Assembly: GCA_959347315.1 (NCBI GenBank)
Contig: OY365811.1
Coordinates: forward strand, 32,379,406 to 32,443,405
Reading direction: 5' to 3'
Length of the DNA stretch: 64,000 bases
From: Bimastos eiseni
Taxonomy: Eukaryota; Annelida; Clitellata; Crassiclitellata; Lumbricidae
Part shown: positions 13,040 to 25,217 of the stretch, piece by piece
Numbering within the stretch: the first letter of the stretch is position 1
Layout of the letters: every line of letters begins with the position of its first letter
Position numbers and translations under genes: made by a program
The notes under the pieces: generated by a model
Seen by the model: the letters and a program-made list of their open reading frames with translations, nothing else
What the model was told of the DNA's origin: nothing
Database searches by the model: none

Positions 13040-13365
13040 ATTGGCTAAAAAAAGTCACATCGAGCAGAAGATCGTCAAAGATATTGATCAGAGGAAAGGA
13101 AATTCGACATTCGACGAAATAACTGTTCCTTTCAAGACACAAGTCGACTAATAATCGACCGACCCACGACAAGAATTTTTTTAATTTGTCGAAAAGAACT
13201 AATTTCTGGATGATTTTCTGTTCTGAATACAGTTTAGTGTGGATCATTAATTATTTTTTTTGTTTTGCGTCTTCCGAAAAAGGAGTTTCTTCGTCCACTA
13301 ACAAATTCCTTTTTCTGATCGAAATTTTCGACGATTTTCTACTCAGAATGACAATTTGGTTCATT
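13040..13365. repeat. Imperfect long inverted repeat
   Basis: The arm at about 13045-13110 is an imperfect reverse complement of about 13290-13360. Shared blocks include AATTYCTTT, CTGATC and GACGAT.TTCT.CTC. The two strands therefore encode similar peptides (IFDDLLL on minus, IFDDFLL on plus), which is a sign of palindromy and not of two genes. It could be a decayed foldback element. Confidence 0.6.
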
Positions 13366-13616
13366 CGATTATCAGTAACTAATTGAGCAAAACTGGAATC
13401 CTAAACAGAAAAATCACCGATCATCAGAATGTCATAGTTTGATTTCAAACATTGAGCAATAATAAAAACGTATGCTACATGTAGGGCCTATATATGTTAT
13501 TTATTCCTGATTGATCCATAGATGACAGTGTCGAATCCAAACTGGAGATCAAAATTGTGTCATTTATTCTTGTATTAGGCTTATGGGGGAACAAGTGGAG
13601 AAGGATGTGGAGGAAT

Positions 13617-13660
13617 TGGTGGTGGTGGTGGTGGCGGCGGTGGTGGTGGTGTTGGTTTTG
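13617..13660. repeat. (GGT)n microsatellite
   Basis: GGTGGTGGTGGTGGCGGC-type run with a few interruptions. Confidence 0.85.
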
Positions 13661-14351
13661 GAGAAGGCTAAGAAAGAGATCGCGTATAGGATATAAGCCT
13701 AGGAAGAAGTGGAGGAAAAGTCTGTGGAGTATCTGTAGCAAATTTAAAGGCTCAAAATACTTGTTGACTTCACTGATTAATAAATCTATTTTTTACTGTA
13801 AGCTAAGTGGTGCTTAATTAAAAGAGCGTTGCTGGCAATGGAGCAGAAACATAAATATTATTCAAGCGTTGAAAGACCCTTTGGTAATTTAAAAGCATAT
13901 CGTCAGAGGCGGATGAGTTACTATGGTGACGGACAACGCCTGCGTATGTGTGCGTGTTACATCGGAGACTTGAGACAACCATCAAAGGAATCGGTCGGTT
14001 GAGCGCGAACAAACGCTTGATTTGATGCTAATTAAGTTACGACCGTTTCGTTTGATAATTCTTCGATAGTTAAGCATCCGTTGACTATGTAGTATATATA
14101 TATATTATATAATGACTATTAAGGAGCAAAAGCTACGAAATTTCTACCATGGCTTCGAACAAAAGAAATGTCTAGAACTATACGATCAATTACCACGAAC
14201 TTTCCTTCGTTATCAACGAATGGGGAACTGACGCTTCGTCACAATGCTCAGATACGCGGATATTCTAGCAAACCTACGAACGATACTCATAAGTTTATAG
14301 ATTGGTTTTATTTGTGTTGTTAACGGAATTCATCTTGATTCTGATTTAATT

Positions 14352-14605
14352 GTGTGTGGCACAGTGGCCGATTGGTTAGAGCGGTCTGCCCGTAACACTC
14401 AGTGTGCGCTGACCGAGCGGGTTTGACCCTCGTCCGAGGCGTCAGTCACTGTGGGGACCTTGAGTTAAATCCTTCACGCACAATTGCTCTGCAGTACAAC
14501 TGCAATTGCGCCGTCGAGGCGGGTGTGTGCACTTCTGAGCAAAAGATGTTGCAACAAGGGCGATATTAAATTTCGGTAATAAATAAATAAATAAATAAAT
14601 AAATA
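14352..14605 (+). mobile_element. tRNA-derived SINE
   Basis: The head has a pol III A-box-like TGGCCGATTGGTTAGAGCGG and a B-box-like GGTTTGACCCT at tRNA-like spacing. A unique body follows, and the tail is an (AAAT)n run at 14578-14605. This is the standard layout of a tRNA-headed SINE with a simple-repeat tail. The source tRNA is not clear. A decayed relative is at 28061-28215. Confidence 0.8.
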
Positions 14606-14846
14606 CAAACTTATCTACAGAACATGGCTGGTGTTAGCAATTTTCAACATTACTTGATGCGATATAGTGCTCTATTCAGGAGTAGTCTGCTGAGAAGAAC
14701 ACGGACGATGAAAAAAGAGAAAGAGAAAGATTACGAAAGTTAGGGAGATGATGATAAAAACGTGCAGAAGTAAGACGAACACTTGGAAAATAAGTAGAGA
14801 GGAATACGACTGAAGGGAGGTGGAGAAAATTAGGAATTGGGAAGTG

Positions 14847-14883
14847 GAAGGAGGAGGAGGAGGAGGAGGAGGAGGAGGAGGAA
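14847..14883. repeat. (GGA)n microsatellite
   Basis: About twelve GGA units. Confidence 0.9.
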
Positions 14884-15264
14884 AGGACGAAATCCGTTGG
14901 AACAGAAATGGAAATTTATAACTAGTGACCAAATTCTTCATCGAAGAGGATCGCCAATAGATAAAAGCAGACTGGAGGCGATGGAAATGGTTACACGTGT
15001 GTAACTAATGTAGGTCAGTCAAGACACACATGCGATGCGGAATAGCGACTGAACGTGAACTTATTCTTCGTGATCACCTTACTATTCACATGCATATAGT
15101 ATATATATATAATATATATAGTATCTGTATCACACAAGAAATTTCTAGAACTGTATATATTTTTATGATTTATAATACACTTTATGGGTGTTTAGAATCA
15201 TGTTTATGTAATGCATGTAATTGTTTGTGTCTCAATGTTCTCCAAATCTCCAACCTGGATGCAC

Positions 15265-15375
15265 GTATGTATGTATGTATGGATGCACTATGTGTGTATA
15301 ATGTATGGATTGATGTATGCAATGTATGTACTGTGTATATATCTATGTATGTATGTATGTACGGATTGTACGCAT
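15265..15375. repeat. (ATGT)n-rich tract
   Basis: ATGTATGTATGTATGGATG-type runs broken by other sequence. They give Cys/Met/Tyr-rich frames that are not genes. Confidence 0.85.
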
Positions 15376-17431
15376 GCATGTATTTGCATTGTTGCAAATG
15401 TTTCTATATACATGACATGTGTTAAAGAGAGAGTTCGGATACGAGAGAGGAGAAAAAAATACGAGGAGAGAATTGATGGAAGGATGCAATAAATGAAGAT
15501 CTGAACGATTATCAAAACACAAGAGGAAAAAGGCAAACGAGAAGCACGCATGCCAACCCTCACATCTGAGACACGATGCATCAATAACATTAGCGTATTA
15601 AACGAATAAAACAATGTAAAGCTTTAGACATTGAAAAAATGTTTTAAAAAAAGGAAATATTTAGTTCAAACCCATAATTAATTGGAATTGAATATTGTGT
15701 GCAATGGCACGTGAATATTCAAGGATATTTCTGTTCACAAAGTCGCGCACGATTTTAAAGACACGTGGACTGCTGTCACAATGTTTTTTGGGTTGTTCGA
15801 CTTGATGACCTCCAAGGTGCTGCTGGTCAACAGTTGTGTTCAAGAGAGAAGGTTCCCTTTTGAGGCCCCTCTGGAGTCGTCAAAAGTAAGGATGGTGACA
15901 ACTGATTTTGATAGCGGTACTTAAATACGCAAACTGTGCAGTGATCAAATAGTTAATGAAAAATATTAATGTAAATCATGGTTGTTACTTAATTTGTTAA
16001 TTCATCTTAATTACTATTAATTGATTAAAAAATCTTCTGCTAAAATTTGTTGTAAAGCATAGTTCGGCATTGTCCTAAGGGAGGTAACGTCCGCGGGGGT
16101 AATGTCCTGCTCCCAGTTAAGGAATCTCTTTTTCGCTGGAGATTAGCAGATTTCTCCAAGGCCGCCTAGTATAATAGAAGAAATGTTAATATGGCGGTTT
16201 CCCTCTACTTTTGATAATTCTGCTACTCGAAAGTCCCGTTCTAACCCTTTTGGAGCTCTATTGATAGCCTTTAGCTTTTAATCATTCATTCTTTTTTTGT
16301 ATTGACAGACTGTTCGCTGTTGTGTGATTACAAATAAACAAGATTGACTGATTGATTCATTTATTGATTGATTACTGGGGTAATAAATTGCAGACTATTT
16401 TATATAAGATCTAGGCCTGCTTGGTTTTAAGTTTATAAAACACTTTACTCCTTTTACGCTTCATCCGTTTCTACTTCATTTTCTACTTTATGTAAGTCCA
16501 CTGATATAATTTTAATATATTGTTTGCGTGATTCGTTAACTTATTCCGAAATATATTCTTCTTCAATTCTATTATTTAAATTTATAGATGTTGCCAGGGA
16601 AACATCGAGAGAACTTTAAACTCGTAGTGGATGATGTGTTTGTCTGTACGTGCCTTGATTGTCATATTAGTTTATCTGAGACCTTTCAGGAATTTGAAAT
16701 TCGTCGTCGCATTGAGCTCATTTTCCAGATCTCAGTTCTAGGAATTTCCTCAGCTTAATTCCATCTGTTTCAATTCCCTGGTCATTACACTTATTAGCGA
16801 ATCCACTTTTCCGATGGCTTCTTTGACAAACAGTGAAGCTGCCAATGTCGCTTCTACATTCCTCGTCTTAGCATCCTATACAAACGAATGGCTGACAGGA
16901 TTACAATCCAAGCGCTGCCTTCAACATATGAACACTTATAAAATTTCATCAGTCACAGCGTAACAGTACCATGTTCCTACACCGCCACGAAATGTGCCGA
17001 ATGAGCGAAGAACTAAACAGACGAACGAACAAATAAAATCCTACGTTCATGTGATCGAACTAATGACTTAACTGATGAACAAATGCTCCTTTCATGACTG
17101 ACCGGACGAACAAACGAACGAATAAATGGGCACTTCTGTTTTATCGGCTGTGTGACATTGATAGTTTTAATGGATTGATCACAAACTGCCACTGCCAAAT
17201 CTGGGCTAGAGAGATCAGCCGCCTCCCCTACTAACCACACCATTTCTGATTTATCTCGCAAGGGACGCCCACTCACTGCCCCACTGTGATATTGTCAGAC
17301 GTTAGGCATTACGAATCATTATCTGTTCTCAGATGAATATTTTCATTCAACTTAGGTCGATTTTTAGGCATTTGAATTTCGAGACTCGCCTAACAAATAA
17401 TCCTAAGGATGTTCTTTGGCGGAAGAAAAGG

Positions 17432-17525
17432 AAGGAAGGAAGGAAGGAATGATAAAAGGAGGGAAGAAAGGATTAAGGGAAATAAAGAAGGAAGGAGAAA
17501 ATGGAAGGAAGGAACGAACGAAGAA
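17432..17525. repeat. (GGAA)n-rich purine tract
   Basis: AAGGAAGGAAGGAAGG followed by diverged GGAA/GAAA units. Confidence 0.85.
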
Positions 17526-18012
17526 AGGTCTGCTGTTATAGACGTCTGTTGTGAAGGTCCTGGAAAACGCTAGCGGCGTTCGACCGTTAGGCTAAATTTA
17601 TATAGCGCCTAATCACAAGGATCGTTTCTCTCGGGGCGTCTATGCCAGGGTACAAGCTATTCTATGCGATAAGGATAATTACGCCATAGATAAACGATAG
17701 GTATTACATCATTCGAATAAATGGCTCTCATATTATATATATACAAACAGTGTTTGCATAATACATATTCATAAATATATATATATATAATATATATATT
17801 CGATATATTATTTCGTATGCATGAGCGATTGTGTCTGCAAGAATGAGCTTTTGAATGAAGTGTTGTTGACTGGCAGACTGTGGTAGCTACTGTTCCTCCG
17901 ATTGCACTTTTGGGCTTAGAAAGGTTTATAGCTGTCACGTGGCTTGTGCCTGTGGAAGAGTGTGCACGTATATATAATATATTTTTATATAATAAATATA
18001 TATATATATTAT

Positions 18013-18330
18013 ACACTGTGTCCGGAAATAAAGGGACTCATAATGAAGATGTGAAAATAAATAGTCAGCAATCGTCGATTTTTGAAATAGGCCTAATTCC
18101 AGAACCCTTTTAATCCTTACATATTTATCCACAAATTTGTTGGTTATGAACGTCCTGGTTAAAACGGTACGTCATGGCGACCTCCTTGAATGATAATTTT
18201 AATGCCTGGGAGGAAACTGAAAGCTGGTGGTCATTGATGCTGCTATTGACCAATGGGCCACGCGTTTTGAGGCTTGTGATGAGGATGCGACATGTAGACG
18301 GACACTTTGAACGCACCTTGTACTAGTCTA
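18013..18330 (+). pseudogene. Deleted Tc1/mariner-superfamily transposon remnant
   Basis: The left part starts CACTGTGTCCGGAAATAAAG directly after a TA dinucleotide, as mariner-type inverted repeats do. Near 18228-18325 a C-terminal transposase remnant is readable: AIDQWATRFEAC, then after a frameshift HVDGHFERTLY and a stop. That matches the ...W..R...C....G.HFE ending of IS630/Tc1/mariner transposases. The catalytic core is missing, and I could not place a right inverted repeat. Confidence 0.65.
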
Positions 18331-18577
18331 GTATCATACAAATAAAAAGATACACTTGAACTCAATTTATTGCGGTTAATCAGTAACATTTAAAAACAGT
18401 TGAAAATTCTGTAGATGAATTTTAGGCCGTACTTAAAACTCACATGTTGATTCAAATGACGTTCTTATGACGTCACCACAGGATGACAGGAGCGCTATCA
18501 TATTTCATACATATCTAGATAAATATGTCAGGATTAAAACGGTTTTGGAATTTTAAAGATCTCGGCGATTATTTATT

Positions 18578-18693
18578 TTATATATATATATATATTATAT
18601 ATATATATATATATTGGGATTATACTCTTAGAATTGGCTGGAAAGGAAAATTCTCAGATGCATACAGTTATGCATTCTTATCCATTACATGGG

Positions 18694-18730
<37 letters not shown>
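18578..18730. repeat. Two (TA)n tracts
   Basis: TA runs at about 18578-18615 and 18693-18730. Confidence 0.9.
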
Positions 18731-18732
<2 letters not shown>

Positions 18733-19675
18733 TGTCGTCATTGTCATGATCAGTTCATGACTCAATCTGCTTGGTGACTATGGGTTCTTATATGGCTTTC
18801 ATTCATTTCCACCATTTATCGGACCTGGCGCATGCATTTCTCTTTTTCGCCCAATTCTTGTAACGTCTTCGATTCTGTTGTTTATCTAGCGCAGTCGTTT
18901 TTCTTCCTTTTTCCCTTTGTATTTGCATGCAGTGCATTGCGTCGTGGGATTCGGTAAGCTATTGTTCTATGATTCTATCCTCGTAGGTCTACGTACAAAG
19001 GTCGTAAATAATAATTATATAGACGCCATAGCTGATTGTGTGCATGCATGAGAGTAAACGATTTATCAGTAGTATTTTTATTTAAACTTTTGAGTTACAT
19101 GGTTTTTGCAGATAAGACGAATGGTACAAGAATTCGTCACTTGTCGCAAATTGATCGATCTCCAGGCTTTTGAACTGGCGAGAGACAAATTTGTAGGTGT
19201 CGTGGGCACCGCACTTCGCCATGTACCACCGTATTCTTTCGATACAGAACAATTTGCTAACGATCGTTAGCATGACGTGAATAACTCATCTAATTCTGTG
19301 TAATGAATTTTCTGAAAATTTTTAGAATGTCACGGGTTTGGGCCCTAGTATGACTTGCTTACGGAACAGTTTCGAATGTAGTCGTATGAAGCTCTTTAGA
19401 TCCAGAAACGTGGCTGAACAGAATCAAGTGAACGCAATAGACTTTGTAAATGAAATTATGCTCTGGACGATGATTCGACTTATACGCGGGAACTTGGCTA
19501 AAACAACCCAAACAATGAAGCTGAAGATAAATCGAATATTATCTGTAAACTTATATAGCGCCATATTATCGTAATATACAGTGCATTTGTAAAACAGTTC
19601 ACTGGCTTGCATCGTTTTCACATGTTTCTGGCAACCGGACTTGTACCTCCGCTGAACTGTTCTTAGGATGCATTG

Positions 19676-19765
19676 TGTCTGATACGGCGCAACGCCCGTG
19701 AATAAGCTTGTCCCCGACACTTGGCTTTAGTCGCTTGGGAAATTTGGAGTTTACGATTGCGGTTA
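19676..19765 (+). mobile_element. LINE 3'-end fragment
   Basis: Contains CGTGAATAAGCTTGT ... CGCTTGGG ... TTTGGAGTTTACGATTG. This tail is shared with copies near 24517-24595 (-), 41430-41475 (-), 57560-57620 (+) and 58880-58960 (+). The ATTACG-type tail is typical of CR1/L2-like LINEs. Confidence 0.6.
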
Positions 19766-20449
19766 GTGTGGTTATCTAGTAATCGTGTGTCTAGGCAAAT
19801 GCAACTTACAGTTGATGAATTCTGTATGTATGTCTGACAATTTATATTGCGTTTTCTGGACCCTTACAAAGGCGCTATAAAATCGCCACCAATCAGATCT
19901 ATGAAGGTACGATTTAAGAAAGATGGAAAATCTGCCTTCAATTGCATTCTTTTATTATATTGCATTTATAGATTTATATAGCGCCTCAAATACAACAGCC
20001 AAGCCTATTTAGAGGCGCTCTCTGCGCTGTGTCGGACACACTGACCTGTTTGTAATTTGTATGTATACACCGTTGTGCATGTATGCACAGATTTGCATAT
20101 CTCAAAGTCATCTGCGATGGTTTTCGTCGATAGGCTGCAGTGAAGTTATGAAGATGGTCGCAGTAACAGCAGCAACGACAATGAAAGAAACAAGAGGACG
20201 ATTAATACAACATATATTCTGTTCAGCTGTTCCCTCATCGTCAGCTTATGAATTGCAACACTGATAGTTTTGTTCGATGGAAATGAAGTTCAACCTCCTG
20301 CTTTCAATCTGTAGGCCTACACATTTGAATTACGTGATTAGAGACCGAGATGCGGTGTATAGGCCTACATTCGTTGACCTCAGCTGCAGCTGCTGGCGCC
20401 GGTATAAATAACGAAATACTAGGCATATATGTACGAAAGAAATGTACGA

Positions 20450-20635
20450 AAAGGGTTCATCATAATAAATATGAGAAAGGGGTTCAATAAAATAAATGCA
20501 TGAAAAGGTTCAATAAAGTAAATATGATAAAGGGGTTCAATAAAATAAATGCATGAAAAGCTGTTCACTAAAATTAATATGAGAAAGGGGTTCAATAAAT
20601 TATATGCATGAAAAGGTCCAACAAACAAAAATTTA
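20450..20635. repeat. Minisatellite with period about 33 bp (66-bp dimer)
   Basis: Units alternate between GGGGTTCAATAAAATAAATG-CATGAAAA and GGTTCAATAAAGTAAATATG-ATAAA forms, about five to six units with small differences. Confidence 0.85.
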
Positions 20636-21614
20636 TGAGAAGACCGTTTAGGCCATATGTAACTCCTCTGTAGAACTTATGACAACCTTGACAGTCAGTC
20701 GTCAGCAAGTGCCCATCAGCTTTGTCTTTTCTTTTAACATATTGTTTTGTTTTCCCCCAGATTTCGATTCTTTATCCTGGACTAATGACACTTTTTAAAT
20801 CTTCACGATATGCGTCCTTTATGAAACCTTCAATAAACGATTTTTCAACAGGCAATCTATTTGGTAGGGCTTAACTCGATTTCCTGCATTCAACTCAAAT
20901 ATGGGATTCGACCGGATGCCTCCTTCATAAATCCGCCATATCCGACAAATATAAATAAAGGAGCAGTATAAATTATGCACTCCTTTGTGTCTAACGATGA
21001 ACTGCCGACAACGCATGCAGATGGTGAAGGCGACGATGGCCGTTGTTGTTGTTGTAGATGATTAGATGATGAAAATGATGATGACGATGCATGAGGAGAA
21101 GCGGATTGACTGACTGACGATGATCATTATGACGACGAAGATGACGACGATGATAATTCGATCATGATCGGGATCATAACGATTACGACGATGCTGACAA
21201 TAAATAGTGATAATCGATATAATGACAATTCTGACAATTGTCATACGCCTTCTATAGAGTAATTTATCAACACTGTCGTCGACGTCGTCTTCTTCTTCCT
21301 CATCTTCTAGGCCTACGATATTATTGATCACCTACTTACACTGTTATGTTATAGTATTTGTTAAGCTAAGGCTAGGTAAGTTAATGGTTGTCAGTGTACG
21401 TACTGATTAATTGTGAAAATTTTAAGACAGACATCTATTGAATTGTAACAATTGACTAGGCCTACACCATCACGTGACTCATTGATGACTACGTAACCAC
21501 ATAGGCCTAGGGCCTACAGCGGGACCTACATCTAACTCCCTTCAGGACACAATTTATGCTCAACGATGAATCATTTTGTGACCTAGAGAATGGAATTGTT
21601 AGGAGTTCAGAATT

Positions 21615-21860
21615 TTGACTTCACCACCACCATCACCACCACCATCATAACCATTATCATCAACAACATCATCATCATAGACAGCATCATCATCGTCGTC
21701 GTTGTCGTCATCATCGTCGTCGTCGTTGTCGTCATCATCGTCATCATCATTATCATCATCAACAACAACAAATACAACATAATCATTATGACCATCATCA
21801 CTATATCGTCGTGGTCACGGTCTTCATCATCGTCATGATCATCATCATCATGATCATCGT
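21615..21860. repeat. (CAT/CGT)n compound microsatellite
   Basis: ACC, CAT and CGT triplet runs that stay open in several frames (Ile/Val or Met/Thr runs). A similar tract lies at 61334-61520. Confidence 0.9.
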
Positions 21861-22554
21861 AATCAACTAGAGGAACAACATTATCGTCATTATTAGGGTC
21901 ATTGTTAGCTTAGAGAGCAACTCTGATTATTTTATGTTGAAGAAATGCTTTGCCAATTTCAGTTTACATTATTATTATTATTACGATCATCATCAGTTTT
22001 TGTTTATGCCTTTTTTGTACGCAGACACAAAATTATGGGAATCGGGAGTGATAGGACAACGATGGAGAGAGTGAAGACTAGAACAAGCATCGATCAGGGA
22101 GCCAGTCCTGATGGTACGAGACACAAAGAAGCCAGATAAGACAGAAAAAAACCGGGAAGCAAATGACAAGGCACAGGCAGGAGAAGAAAGACGCCCTGAA
22201 ATTGCACGCCAGAGGGCAGGGCACCGAATGTGATAGGTACTGAGCATAGATCTAAACGAGAGACCGAATGGTAGGTGTACAATATACAGTGTCTACTTCA
22301 CTGGGAGATACTCGCACTAGGAGTGTAGGTGAAAGGCTAAACGTGTGTGCAACACCTGATGCCTTCGTTTGGCGTCTCTAGCAATCGTCATTCGCGGAAA
22401 AGTCAATGTAAAACAGGACAACGGAATTTAAAAAGAGACCACGTTCGTTTCACCTTTCGCTCACTTATTTTCAACACTATTGCAGATTTCATTCATTAAG
22501 GCTAGATATTCCTACACAGACAAGCCTACATAGAGATATTTATATAGCCTGTTA

Positions 22555-22850
22555 CTAGCTGAAGTACCCGGCCTTGCCCGGGTAGATCTTACAGTTCCTA
22601 AATGTGTTGAACATCAATTGCTTCCCCATGGTCGCCTATAAGGGAGCATTTAGAATATGTGGAAATGACTGGCCACTTATTGCAGGTATTTGCACATATT
22701 GTAAATTCCTCCTTATTTGCGACCACGAGAAGGGGTACGTCAATATTTTGGGATCGCGACCCCCCCCCTATGTCTTTTGCTGGTTGGTAAGAAATATTTT
22801 GGAAAAATTTGGGAACAATCGCTCGTGTTGAACGTTGATTCCCCATGTTC
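22555..22850 (-). mobile_element. Helitron 3' end (non-autonomous remnant)
   Basis: Read on the minus strand, a hairpin (ACCCGG/CCGGGT, 22566-22583) is followed by seven bases and then CTAG, with T next. This is the Helitron 3' terminus (hairpin, CTRR, insertion before T). Two diverged copies of TGTTGAAC...CCCCATG.TCGCCT lie inside at about 22602 and 22827. The 5' TC end was not found, so the left limit of the element is approximate. Confidence 0.7.
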
Positions 22851-23775
22851 GCCTGCGAGGAGGCATTTACACTGACTATCCTTTTGACAACCTCTCTGAT
22901 TTTAAGCAGCGCTCGTGAATAAGAACACACACAGGCCTATTGACATATATAGGCCTAGGCTATAATTATATACCATTCTAACCATATAATTTTCTCGCGT
23001 AGGCCTAATAATATTCCTTCTAAAGCATCGTTATTATAATGAACTGATGGGTAAATTATTAGTCGATGATCGCTTTATGTTAAATCGTAAAATCATGAAA
23101 CATAATCCATTGCAGCTAGCGTAAGAGATCATGCGTGAGCTCGGTGGCTAATCCAGTTTTAATGGGTAAATTTTAAGTTGACTCTTTGGCAAATTAGAAG
23201 ACAGAATGAAAGAAAATGGACAACGAATTCCAAAGCCTTGGGCCATAACCAAGTAATTATATTGAGCATCAAAGAAGATCCGAGAGCCCAACAGACCTGC
23301 TGTTCGGTTGTGTGTGCTATTATGTGAGACAATTATGTCGATTGAGTGTAGGCCTAATTTTTCAAATATAAGTAGTGAACATAAAGTAGAGGTAAGTCGG
23401 CTGCTTAAAATGTAGTAATTTCATTGTCATGATTTTTCTTTTCCTTATTAGAATTTTTCCTCTTCATCCCTTTCCCTGATTTGCATAATCACTTCTGTTA
23501 TATGTTACTAGGCCTAACTCCTTTTCATGCCTTTATAAATGTTACAAAGCCGATTTTATTTATATGTAGGCCTACACAGATGGGCAGGTAGCTCTTTTAC
23601 CGAGACGTGATCTCTGCTCAACGAGACATGCCGTCCATCTGTCCATCTGTCCGTCCGCCCGTCCGCTTAATTGTCTCATTGGATTCGATCTTCTGATGTT
23701 TGTATCAATCTTCTGATTTTGGCCTCGTGCCCATGCTAGGACTTAGGACTTCCTTTTTGCGCTATAGTCCTAAGA

Positions 23776-23900
23776 TCCTATATATATACACATATTTATA
23801 TATACATATATATGTATATATATAGAGAGAGAGAGGGAGGGATAGAGGGAGAGAAAGAGAGAGAAAGAGAGAGAAAGAGAGAGAAAGAAAGAGAGAGCCA
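23776..23900. repeat. (TA)n followed by (GA)n
   Basis: TATATA-rich run to 23824, then GAGAGAGAGGGAGGG and GAGAGAAA units. Confidence 0.9.
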
Positions 23901-24516
23901 CCGAATAGATGAAGCTATTCTTTGATTGAACGAACTAACTTGGCTCCATGGCTCCCTCTGGAGAATGCTTTGTCGGTAATTATTGTAGCTTATCGTTTAT
24001 TTCGCCAAAGTCAAAGTACAGATGGGAGTTTGACGTCCTGTGATCAGAATAATTATGTAATTTATGTGTGCTCGCTCCTCTATTATAGCGTTCGTATGAC
24101 TTCGACAGTTCCTATTTTCAAATGATTCTGTCGGACGAGACCCTTCGATACCAGCGCTGCTCGTTGGAATGGGCGCTACATCATATAATAAAGTAAAAGT
24201 AAATATATTTTATTTCTACGTACGCCCCAATATGTTATACTTTACTCCACGGCCTCCCCGGAACTCCATTCTCTCACCCCAAGGTCTCGATCCGTGTATA
24301 GGCCTACTGAGCGTGCCAGCCGATGAGTGAGGCCTGAATCCCTAAAAGTGATCAGCTACCATCGGAAGGTGAATCGCCATTCGCACACTTAGATGCATGA
24401 GACCAATGCAACAACTTGGACCAGTAATAATCGCCACACTGGATTTTTCTAAGCAGACGACTCTCCACTATAAGGAGTCGTTGCCCCTCACGATTTAAAA
24501 TCTGACTTATCAAGTT

Positions 24517-24595
24517 CGTAATCGTAATTGCGAGGCTTGTGTAGTGTCCAAAACGCGAAGTGTGCGGGAACCAGCTTATTCACTAGGCGCTTAAT
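24517..24595 (-). mobile_element. LINE 3'-end fragment
   Basis: Minus strand reads GTGAATAAGCTGGTTCCCGC ... CTTCGCGTTTTGG ... then a CGCAATTACGATTACG tail. Same family as 19676-19765. Confidence 0.65.
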
Positions 24596-24619
24596 TAGTA
24601 AAGTAGGCCTAGTCTAAAC

Positions 24620-25015
24620 ATAATCGTAATCGTAATATCCAAGCCTCTAAAGCGCCACTTGAAAGCCAAGCGCATGGTACTAGCTCAACCGCGAGCGCTA
24701 CATCGAATCAGAGGGGTTGTCCAAAGGGTAGCCCGTGGAAGGTCAGAGTCCGGTTCCCAAAAGGTCAGCGGGAGCAGAATGGCCGTTAAGGAGGGTGTCG
24801 TTTGGTCGAGGATTGAAATGTGAACGACCAAATCAGTCTGGGTAAAAATTCTTGAAAAGATGAGACTTAAGTTTAGAACGGAAAGCCCGAAGGTGATGGA
24901 TAGAGAAGCTTGGGACAGATGATGCTGGAAGACGGGCAATGTTATTGGAGGAACAGAATTAGTGCGGAATAGCACATTACAAGGAGAAGCTTTTAAGCTA
25001 TCCCATATGGTTAGC
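24620..25015 (-). pseudogene. LINE ORF2 C-terminus and 3' UTR remnant
   Basis: On the minus strand, broken frames contain FRSKLKSHLFKNFYPD, the usual last block of CR1/L2-like ORF2 proteins (F+..LK.HLF...). It is followed by a 3' UTR with CGCTTGGC...GGCGCTTTAGAGGCTTG and a terminal (ATTACG)n tail at about 24624-24640. It ends about 200 bp upstream of the TIMM44 start codon. Confidence 0.75.
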
Positions 25016-25217
25016 GACATTTTTTTTCAACGCTTCTAGTTATCTACGCTAAAAACAAGAAATGGCCGTGAACAGTTAATGATTGAGTGCACACTCTCAA
25101 AAGTACCGTTATGTGCTTTGATCAATGATAATTATTATTAGTTATTTCTTACTTACCTTTACGCTGAATATGTTAACACGGCTTGAACACAGTTATCAAT
25201 ATTTTGCACTTTCCAAG

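Larger units (their letters stand above)
6351..25217. other. Long intergenic region without a convincing gene
   Basis: No open frame here shows recognisable protein family features or linked splice sites. Frames of 60-130 residues are scattered and mostly overlap microsatellites. What can be named is listed separately: MITE, LINE, mariner, SINE and Helitron remnants, minisatellites and simple repeats. Stretches such as 6940-8770, 8950-11540, 12080-13030, 15430-18010 and 18750-19670 show nothing more than unique-looking AT-rich DNA. Confidence 0.6.
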
